Made by a program: the position numbers and the translations under genes
DNA from: DATGZX01 sp035296965
GTDB lineage: Bacteria > Planctomycetota > Planctomycetia > Gemmatales > Gemmataceae
Assembly (NCBI GenBank): GCA_035296965.1
Contig: DATGZX010000434.1
Coordinates: 1-18,162, forward strand
Direction of reading: 5' to 3'
DNA length: 18,162 nucleotides
Part shown: piece by piece, positions 7,588 through 14,489 of the stretch
How the letters are laid out: each line of letters begins with the position of its first letter
Numbering within the stretch: the first letter of the stretch is position 1
Notes under the pieces: model-generated
What the model saw: only the letters and a program-made list of their open reading frames with translations
Told to the model about the DNA's origin: nothing
The model's database searches: none

Positions 7588-10076
7588 ACCCTCTGCATGA
7601 TTCTGTGGATTCGATGGACGTCACTGAGGAAGTCCTTGCAGACTTGGTCGAAGAGTTGACCACCCGGCTTCAGTCCGGGCAGGCAGTCGACGTCGAAGAG
7701 TGGGCGGAAGAGCATCCTGCCTATGCCGAGCGGCTTCGTCAGCTATTCCCCGCGCTGCAAGCATTAGCGGAGGCGGGCAGCTCCTCTGCCAACGGCTCGG
7801 CCAGCCGTCGGCCGACGATTCGGGAGACAAGCCCTCTGCGGGGCACGCTGGGTGACTACCGCATTCTCCACGAGATCGGCCGCGGCGGCATGGGCATCGT
7901 CTACGAGGCGCACCAGATTTCTCTGGACCGGCGCGTCGCCTTGAAGGTGCTTCCCTTTGCCGCGGCGCTGGATCCACGGCAGCTCCAGCGTTTCACGCTC
8001 GAGGCCAAGGCTGCCGCCCAACTGCACCACTCCAACATTGTGCCCGTCTTCGCTGTCGGTGTAGAACAAGGCGCGCATTACTACGCCATGCAGTACATCG
8101 AAGGGCAATCGTTGGCCTGCATCGTCGAAGACCTGAAACGCCTGGCAAACAGACGGCCGGCGACACCTCCCAGTACGATCGATCAATCCAGCATTGGCCA
8201 AAAACAAACCCAGACCATCGCGGCCTTGAGCACGGAAGCCTCATCCAATAGCCCGCGCTTCTTTCGAACCATCGCTCAATGGGCTGTGCAGGCGGCCGAG
8301 GCACTCGAATATGCGCACCAATTCGGCGTCGTGCATCGAGACATCAAGCCGGCCAACTTGCTGATCGACGTGCGCGGCAACTTGTGGGTGACTGACTTCG
8401 GCCTTGCTCGATTCATCAATGAGATCGGCCAAACCGGCACGGGCGACCTCGTCGGCACGCTGCGTTACATGAGCCCCGAGCAAGCTGAAGGTAAAGCAGG
8501 CGTCGTCGACCAGCGCACCGACATTTACGGTCTTGGCGTCACTCTGTACGAGCTGTTGACCTTGCAGCCTGCGTTCAGCGGCGGCGATCGACATGCGCTG
8601 TTGTTGCAGATCGCCTGGGAAGAGGTCCTGCCCCTACGACGTTTGAACAAGTCGATCCCCGTCGAGTTGGAAACCATTGTTCTGAAAGCGCTCGCCAAAA
8701 GCCGGGAAGAACGCTATGGGACGGCGCAGGAGCTGGCCGACGATTTGCGGCGCTTCTTGACAGACAAGCCAATTCTGGCAAAGCGGCCATCGCTGGTGGA
8801 GCGCAGCCGAAAGTGGGCGAGACGCCACAAGACAGCGATGCGCGCCCTGGCGTCGGTGACCGTCGTCGTCCTGGCTTGCCTGGCGGTTAGCAGTGTCTTT
8901 ATTGCCCGACAGCGGGACAAGGCTCTGGAAGGTTGGCTCAAGGCCCGGAGGGCGACGGACAAGATGTACACGGACGTGGCGCAGAAGTGGCTAGGACATC
9001 AGCCCCACTTGCAGCCGCTTCAGCGGGAATTCCTCCTCGAGGCTCTTCAGTTTTACAAGGATTTCGCGAAAGAGTACGGCGCCAATCCTGCCCTGCGGCT
9101 GGAAACCGCCGTTGCCGAGCATCGCGTTGCAGATATTCAGCAGAAGTTGGGCGCAAACGCGGAAGCGGAGCAAGCCTATGGGCGAGCGCTGGCCTCGCTG
9201 GAAGCACTGGCTGCCGATTTTCCTGCGGTCTTGGAATACCGCATCGAACTGGCCAGGTGCCGGAACGATTGGGGTAACTGGCTCCGCGCTCAGGAGCGCC
9301 TGCTCGATGCCGAGGCGACTTATCGCCAGGCTCTAGCGCTCTTCAGCGAGTTGGCGCTGAACGACCCGGACCAATCCGAGCTTTGGGATGCACTGGCAGG
9401 TTGCAGCAACAACCTGGGCATTGTCCTGGCTGCTTCGAAACGACAGGAAGAGGCAGAGAAGGCCTACCGACATGCATTAACCATATTCTCGGAACTTGCT
9501 GCCGAGCACCCCGAGATGCCCGGCTATCGGCACGATCTGGCCAGTAGCCAAAACAACTTGGCAAACTTACTTCGGGAAGCTGACCGGCAACGCGAGGCAG
9601 AGCCATTTTACGCACAGGCCCTGTGTTTGTGGAGCGCGCTGGTGAAAGACTTTCCCGAGCGACCCATCTACCGTCAAGCGCTCGCGAGCGCGTGGAATGG
9701 CATGGGCCTCCTCCTGAAAGAAAGCATGCGCCCGCAGGAGGCGGAGAAGTGTTTTCAACAGGCATTGGTCCTGCGTGAACGCCTGGTCGCCGATCATCAA
9801 TCCGTTCCGGCCTACCGATTCGCTCTTGCAGCGAGCTTGAACCAACTGGGCTTATTCATGGCCGAGAGAGGCCGAACTGAGGCCGCTCAAAAGGAACACC
9901 GCAAAGCGCTGAATCTTCTTGTGGATTTAACGACCGCTTATCCGGAGATCCCAACCTATCAAGCCGAGTTAGCGGCCTGCAGAAAGTACTTGAACGCAGG
10001 ACACGAGAACGGCATGCAGCCGCAGGAAGCACACAAGCACTTGGTGGAGTCGGGCACAACCAACCCCACAAGATAA
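7584..10076 (+). CDS. Membrane Ser/Thr protein kinase with extracytoplasmic TPR domain
   Basis: The 830-residue product starts with a helical acidic segment (about 5-65), LVEELTTRLQSGQAVDVEEW, common before planctomycete kinase domains. The Hanks-type kinase domain follows: glycine loop GRGGMGIVYE from 99, ATP-binding Lys121 in VALKVL, catalytic HRDIKPANLL with Asp253, DFGLAR at 271, and GTLRYMSPEQ. All catalytic residues are present, so it should be active. About 40 residues (185-224), polar and rich in Ser, Thr and Gln, are inserted before the HRD helix. A single hydrophobic segment near 422-442 (VTVVVLACLAVSSVFIA) would place the C-terminal half, with roughly seven TPR-like units (500-815), outside the cytoplasm as a possible sensor. 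The start at 7584 overlaps the sigma stop and has GGAGGG six bases upstream; the same frame stays open back to 6792 but that part lies under the sigma gene and is not protein-like. Confidence 0.93.
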   Translation: MNPLHDSVDSMDVTEEVLADLVEELTTRLQSGQAVDVEEWAEEHPAYAERLRQLFPALQALAEAGSSSANGSASRRPTIRETSPLRGTLGDYRILHEIGRGGMGIVYEAHQISLDRRVALKVLPFAAALDPRQLQRFTLEAKAAAQLHHSNIVPVFAVGVEQGAHYYAMQYIEGQSLACIVEDLKRLANRRPATPPSTIDQSSIGQKQTQTIAALSTEASSNSPRFFRTIAQWAVQAAEALEYAHQFGVVHRDIKPANLLIDVRGNLWVTDFGLARFINEIGQTGTGDLVGTLRYMSPEQAEGKAGVVDQRTDIYGLGVTLYELLTLQPAFSGGDRHALLLQIAWEEVLPLRRLNKSIPVELETIVLKALAKSREERYGTAQELADDLRRFLTDKPILAKRPSLVERSRKWARRHKTAMRALASVTVVVLACLAVSSVFIARQRDKALEGWLKARRATDKMYTDVAQKWLGHQPHLQPLQREFLLEALQFYKDFAKEYGANPALRLETAVAEHRVADIQQKLGANAEAEQAYGRALASLEALAADFPAVLEYRIELARCRNDWGNWLRAQERLLDAEATYRQALALFSELALNDPDQSELWDALAGCSNNLGIVLAASKRQEEAEKAYRHALTIFSELAAEHPEMPGYRHDLASSQNNLANLLREADRQREAEPFYAQALCLWSALVKDFPERPIYRQALASAWNGMGLLLKESMRPQEAEKCFQQALVLRERLVADHQSVPAYRFALAASLNQLGLFMAERGRTEAAQKEHRKALNLLVDLTTAYPEIPTYQAELAACRKYLNAGHENGMQPQEAHKHLVESGTTNPTR

Positions 10077-10084
10077 CGGGGTTG
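10061..10084 (+). repeat. Stem-loop spanning the kinase stop codon
   Basis: CAACCCC (10061-10067) pairs with GGGGTTG (10078-10084) across a 10-base loop that contains the kinase TAA. No U-run follows, so it is not a classic intrinsic terminator. It may be a processing or attenuation site between the kinase and the propeller gene, or chance. Confidence 0.3.
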
Positions 10085-10119
10085 TTGCAAACGAGTTGGC
10101 GTTAGTCGTCATTACGCCG

Positions 10120-10125
10120 AAGGAG
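10120..10125 (+). promoter_or_regulatory. Ribosome binding site fixing the propeller gene start
   Basis: AAGGAG stands six bases before ATG 10132. The frame also has an upstream TTG at 10096, but that codon has no such site, and ATG 10132 gives a basic MKRLLQ N-terminus, so 10132 is preferred. Confidence 0.75.
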
Positions 10126-10131
10126 AAAAGC

Positions 10132-12690
10132 ATGAAGAGGCTATTGCAAACGGCCTGGCTGGGTACATTCACACGGCGTGACCGAGGCAAGAGCCGGGGC
10201 GGCGCGCTCCGGCTGGAGCGATTGGAGGAGCGCCAATTGCTCGACGCCGGTCCGACTCAATTTGGGTCCGCCGCAGCGTTCACGCAATACCTGATCAACA
10301 CGGCGCTCAGCAATTACCAGAACCTGTTCGGTCAGACGTTTCCCTCCTACCAGTATGTGCCTTTTCAAGCCACCAATGTATCTGTCCCCAGCGCCTTCAC
10401 CGATGCGGTGAACGTCGCTCAGGCCGCCACTCAGACCAATTTTTCGCAAACCAACATCCAGGTCTCTGGCGTCGACGAAGGCGATATCGTCAAGACCGAC
10501 GGCTCGTACATCTATGAGTTCTCGCAGCAGAACCTCGTCATCGTGAAGGCCGGTCCCGGAACCGGCCTGGCACTGGTCTCGCACACCGTGATCGAGGGAA
10601 CGCCCGACGTTCTTTATCTAAATGGCACGCGACTCACAGTCATCTCCAGCATCGACAACAGCGCCTTGCTGCCTGCGGACCCAACCACCGGCAGCTTCAC
10701 GCTTGCTTTCAACAGTCCGGCCAAGATCAAGGAAACTGTTTTCGACGTTTCCGATCCAACCAACCCACAGGTGATTCAGTCAGTGTACGAGGACGGCAGC
10801 TACCTGGATTCCCGCGAGATCGGCAATCAGATTTACATTGTCGACGAGAATTCCTTCAACGGCTTGCCCGCCCCGGCATACACGAATTTTAACGGCGAGA
10901 TTGTTTATGAAACGCAGGACCAATACCTGGCACGTATCAGCGGCCACGAGATCGATCTGGCGTTGCCGCATTTCTACGTCGGCACGACTGCCGCTGGCGG
11001 CTTGCAGAGCGCGGGCCTCTTGACCGACCCTGCCCAGCTCTACCAACCCCCTTCGAATGCCGACAATCAACTCCTGTCGGTGTTTTCCCTCGACGTGACA
11101 AGCAATTCAACGAGTTCCCTGAACGCAGTGAGTGTCCTTGGTTCCTATGGCTCCACGGTCTATGCGTCCACGAGTCATCTCTATTTGGTCTCGCCGAACT
11201 GGTCGTACCAGGTTGCACAAGCCGATCAAGGCTCGACCATTTTCCAGTTCGCGCTCAACGGGCCTCAGATTACCCAGACCGGCTCGGGTGTGGTCCCCGG
11301 CCAGGTGTCGAGTTCGTTTTGGCTGGATGAACAGGGTGCCTATCTGAGGATCGCCACGACCGCCAACTGGGGAAGCGATGCGGTAAGTAGCGTCTATATC
11401 CTAAGCAACAGCGGCGGCGCGCTGCAGATTGTCGGAAAGCTCGAAAACATCTCACCTGGCGAACGAGTGCAGTCGGTTCTCTTCCTGGGCGACCATGCGT
11501 TCGTGGACACTTCGGCGACCATAGATCCGCTTTTTGCAGTGGATCTTAGCACCCCGACTGCGCCCGAGTTGCTCGGCTCTCTCACCCTACCGGGAGATGT
11601 GCAATACCTGCATGCGCTTGACGCGACCCATTTACTGGGCGTTGGGCGCGGCGGTTTCGATGGAGAAACTCTGGACCTCAGCTTGTTCGATGCTACCGAT
11701 CTGACTTCTTTGAAATTGATCAACCAGGCGTTTATCACCCCGCAGTTCCCCAACTGGTTCTGGTCCGGCTCGGAGGCGGAGTGGAATCATCATGCCGTGG
11801 GCTATTTCCCAGATTCGCAGACCTTGGCAATTCCGGTGTTCGGCACCAGCTACAGCGACGCCACCGGCGTCCATTACCAATCAGACTTGTGGGTGTACCA
11901 TGTGGACTTCACGAACGGATTCCAGTTGCTGGGTCAGGTTCAACATGACTCGCAGGTGCGCCGCAGCCTGGTGATCGGCGATGAACTCTATTCGATTGCC
12001 GACAATTCGATCCAGGTCCACCCGTTGGCCAATCCGCAAGCGCCCGGGGCCGAAGTCGTCACTGCGGTGGATCAAGTGAACCAGTTCCTGGTGCAGCTCT
12101 ACCACGACCTGCTAAACCGCGACCCCGACGCAACGGGCTTGGCCGCCTGGACCACATTGATGATACAGGGCACCCCGCGCTCGCAGATTGTGACTGGCTT
12201 CGAGGGCAGCCTCGAATATCGCACCGACCAGGTGCAGAACTTGTACACGACCCTGCTCGGCCGGCCAGCAGACGCATCAGGGCTCAACGATTTTGTGTCG
12301 CGCCTGGGCTCGGGCCAAACGATCGGCCAAGTCGAAACGGCCATTCTGGGCTCGGACGAGTACTTCAAGCACGCTGGCGCCAACAATGCAGGTTTCCTCA
12401 CGAGCCTTTACCACGACGTGTTGAACAGAGCCGTGGACGCATCGGGTGCCATGTTCTTTGGTGCGGAACTCGCCAGCCAGACTTCGCGGGCAGCCGTCGC
12501 CGCTTCCGTGCTCTCCAGCACTGAGGCAGAAATGGACCAATTGCAGGGCTTTTATCAGAGCGCGTTACACCGGCCTGCGGACAATACGGGCTTGACCTAC
12601 TTCTCCGGAATCATGCAACATGGCGCCAGTTCGGAAGAAGTATTGGCAGCCATCTACGGCTCCGATGAATATTTTGGCCGAGTGCAGTAA
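10132..12690 (+). CDS. Secreted beta-propeller protein (Beta_propel family) with C-terminal DUF4214 module
   Basis: The 852-residue product opens with a basic stretch and the motif LERLEERQLLDA (28-39), the same planctomycete N-terminal signature as the giant protein. Residues about 100-640 match the family of secreted C-terminal beta-propeller proteins (PF09826). The diagnostic segment is TNIQVSGVDEGDIVKTDGSY (about 107-126), and later blades show VFDVSDPTNPQVIQSV and SVFSLDVTS. The function of this propeller family is not established; it is not obviously an enzyme. Residues 650-852 form four DUF4214-type units ending EYFGRVQ, aligning without gaps to the end of the 1832-residue protein. It follows the kinase by 55 bases and precedes the next gene by 50, so it is likely co-transcribed with the sigma factor and kinase. 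It is probably a surface or periplasmic protein; the binding target is unknown. Confidence 0.9.
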   Translation: MKRLLQTAWLGTFTRRDRGKSRGGALRLERLEERQLLDAGPTQFGSAAAFTQYLINTALSNYQNLFGQTFPSYQYVPFQATNVSVPSAFTDAVNVAQAATQTNFSQTNIQVSGVDEGDIVKTDGSYIYEFSQQNLVIVKAGPGTGLALVSHTVIEGTPDVLYLNGTRLTVISSIDNSALLPADPTTGSFTLAFNSPAKIKETVFDVSDPTNPQVIQSVYEDGSYLDSREIGNQIYIVDENSFNGLPAPAYTNFNGEIVYETQDQYLARISGHEIDLALPHFYVGTTAAGGLQSAGLLTDPAQLYQPPSNADNQLLSVFSLDVTSNSTSSLNAVSVLGSYGSTVYASTSHLYLVSPNWSYQVAQADQGSTIFQFALNGPQITQTGSGVVPGQVSSSFWLDEQGAYLRIATTANWGSDAVSSVYILSNSGGALQIVGKLENISPGERVQSVLFLGDHAFVDTSATIDPLFAVDLSTPTAPELLGSLTLPGDVQYLHALDATHLLGVGRGGFDGETLDLSLFDATDLTSLKLINQAFITPQFPNWFWSGSEAEWNHHAVGYFPDSQTLAIPVFGTSYSDATGVHYQSDLWVYHVDFTNGFQLLGQVQHDSQVRRSLVIGDELYSIADNSIQVHPLANPQAPGAEVVTAVDQVNQFLVQLYHDLLNRDPDATGLAAWTTLMIQGTPRSQIVTGFEGSLEYRTDQVQNLYTTLLGRPADASGLNDFVSRLGSGQTIGQVETAILGSDEYFKHAGANNAGFLTSLYHDVLNRAVDASGAMFFGAELASQTSRAAVAASVLSSTEAEMDQLQGFYQSALHRPADNTGLTYFSGIMQHGASSEEVLAAIYGSDEYFGRVQ

Positions 12691-12740
12691 CGCAAGGCTG
12701 GCCTGCCTGGATTTGGAGAGCGGTATGAGGAAATCGTCCC

Positions 12741-14309
12741 ATGCGCTTTAAGCAGGTCAAATCTGGAGATCGAGCGACGGGGGCGCGCAGGCTCCCCCGC
12801 CCGCGCGCTCGACCGGACCTCGAATGGCTCGAAGAGCGCTGTCTGCCATCGCGTTTCTCGGCGAATATGCTACCCGCACTCCTCGATTTTGCGCCCGCTG
12901 CAACGGCGGCCGGGTCGGGCGGCAGGCTTTGGTTCAGCAGCGGCCAACCCGCTCTTCTCGGCTACGTCGATCCGAACGGACAGGTCAAGGAATTCTTCCC
13001 GCCGGCGCCAGGCATGGGGCCGGCGCTGGGGATCTCGGCGGGGAGTGATGCCGACCTCTGGTTCATCGAGGAGTCGGCGGGCAATAGGATCGGCCGGATC
13101 GACCCACAGGGCGATTTCAGCGATTTCCCAATCCCTTCAGGGCATGCGGCACTAAGTATCGCGGCCGGTCCTGATGGGAACATCTGGTTCACCGAGGCAA
13201 ACGGCATCGGCTGGATCAATCCCTCGACCGGGATTATCAGCGAGGTTTGGACCTATCCGGGTAGCCCAGCACACTTTTCGTTGGCTGCCGACGGCAGTCC
13301 CCTCCTGAGCGTCGGGCAGACCGTCGAGAAATTGAACTCGGTCACGATCCTAGCATTGGCCAATCAAAGTCTCAGCGGTTCTGCCGTGACGAACGGGCTG
13401 TTCTCCGATAGCTCCAGCAGCGGGGGTAACTCCACGACAGGCGCATCGCCCGTTTTCTCATCCTGGCGAATGATCACGTTCATGATTTCCTTGGCGTCGC
13501 CCGGACCGACTGGGGCAGGGAATTCAAACGGCCAGAGCACGCCTGGCGCAGTCCGAGCGTTCTTTGCCTTCGCGGTACCCACGCACGCCACCGACCAGGT
13601 CACCTGGACGAGTTTGGCAGACCATGGTGTTCCTGGGCAGGAAGCCTCCGGTCAGATCAGCGCCGATAGTATGTCTGGCCTGGAGCCTGGGATCTCCACG
13701 ATCAGTCAATCGTTCCCAGCGGAGGCGTCGAGCTTCGAAGCAGTTCGCTCATCAGGAACCGCACAGATTTCCGCGACTATCGACGGCGAAATCAATTCTA
13801 AGGGTGCCAAGGTTGGGCTGGATGCGAAGGCTGAAACCGCTATCGCCTGCCAGATCTGCGGGGCGCTGGCGACTGCGAACGAAAGTTGCCAAATCACCAA
13901 ACCAGTCACTGACGAAGAGGTGCGACAACTGGCGCACTCCATATCGGTTAATGCGCCAACAGGGGTTCTGAGAGAGCTGCTCGCAGCCACGCTCGGCAGT
14001 CCGTGGGAGAACAAAGCCGTTCAAGATGCCGAGGCGCTTGGGTCAATACTGCCTGCCCTGCAAGGTCTGCCGGCTCCGTCCGCCTCGGCTCCCCCAGACA
14101 GAAATGCTCTGCTCGCGATCGCCCGCGCGTATCGGCGACACGCTCCCGCGGTTTCCCCTGCACGCGCTAATGCCACATCCAAGCCGAGAACAATGCTGAC
14201 GCGCATGGCCACCGCGTGGTTTGTGCTGCAATCGGTCACAATGGGCATAGGCCGAGTCGTCAGGCACCTGGAAGCCGAAGCTTCCCATCATCCAACGAGG
14301 CCGGCGTAG
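12741..14309 (+). CDS. Exported protein with shortened Vgb-like beta-propeller and unknown C-terminal half
   Basis: This 522-residue product has an Arg-rich N-terminus and LEWLEERCLPS (27-37), the third copy of the LExLExR signature in the window. Residues about 60-200 contain propeller blades of the virginiamycin B lyase/streptogramin lyase type: DLWFIEESAGNRIGRIDPQG, then a GPDGNIWFTEANGIGWINP blade. Only about four blades are seen where the lyase family has seven, and no catalytic assignment is justified. The remaining 300 residues match nothing I recognise. They hold a Ser/Gly-rich stretch, three Cys in CQICGALATANESC, an Ala-rich helical part, and a short hydrophobic segment (MATAWFVLQSVTMGI) near the end. 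ATG 12741 has GAGG ten bases upstream. It ends the putative operon and converges on the gene ending at 14486. Expression as a protein is likely; its function is unknown. Confidence 0.8.
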   Translation: MRFKQVKSGDRATGARRLPRPRARPDLEWLEERCLPSRFSANMLPALLDFAPAATAAGSGGRLWFSSGQPALLGYVDPNGQVKEFFPPAPGMGPALGISAGSDADLWFIEESAGNRIGRIDPQGDFSDFPIPSGHAALSIAAGPDGNIWFTEANGIGWINPSTGIISEVWTYPGSPAHFSLAADGSPLLSVGQTVEKLNSVTILALANQSLSGSAVTNGLFSDSSSSGGNSTTGASPVFSSWRMITFMISLASPGPTGAGNSNGQSTPGAVRAFFAFAVPTHATDQVTWTSLADHGVPGQEASGQISADSMSGLEPGISTISQSFPAEASSFEAVRSSGTAQISATIDGEINSKGAKVGLDAKAETAIACQICGALATANESCQITKPVTDEEVRQLAHSISVNAPTGVLRELLAATLGSPWENKAVQDAEALGSILPALQGLPAPSASAPPDRNALLAIARAYRRHAPAVSPARANATSKPRTMLTRMATAWFVLQSVTMGIGRVVRHLEAEASHHPTRPA

Positions 14310-14410
14310 CACGCCTAGGACGCCAATTCTCCCCGGCCAAGCGCACATGCACTCGCAAAGAACGGATCGTTAGAGGAAGAGGAGTCATTCCCTAAAGCAG
14401 ATCTCATGGG

Positions 14411-14443
14411 GGCCATGCCCACGGCTTGTGCGTGGGCATGGCC
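14411..14443. terminator. 13-bp perfect hairpin between convergent genes
   Basis: GGCCATGCCCACG (14411-14423) is followed by a 7-base loop GCTTGTG and the exact complement CGTGGGCATGGCC (14431-14443). It lies between the stops of the two convergent genes (14309 and 14486), the place for a bidirectional terminator. No T-run follows on either strand, so it may instead be a dispersed REP-like palindrome, or a Rho-independent-like structure without U-tract. Confidence 0.55.
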
Positions 14444-14472
14444 TGCGTGCCGTGCTGACTACGGCCCGACTA

Positions 14473-14489
14473 CTGAAAACCGTTTTCAG
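14473..14489. repeat. Perfect palindrome at the stop codon of the HEAT gene
   Basis: CTGAAAAC and GTTTTCAG flank a single C. The sequence overlaps the TGA of the minus-strand gene. It is symmetric on both strands and leaves a run of four T on either strand, so it may add to termination from both sides together with the hairpin at 14411-14443. Confidence 0.4.

Noticed and set aside
12725..12751. Eight-codon frame (MRKSSHAL) overlapping the start of the gene at 12741
   Set aside because: A GGAGAG lies just upstream, but such short frames are frequent by chance and nothing else supports a leader peptide.
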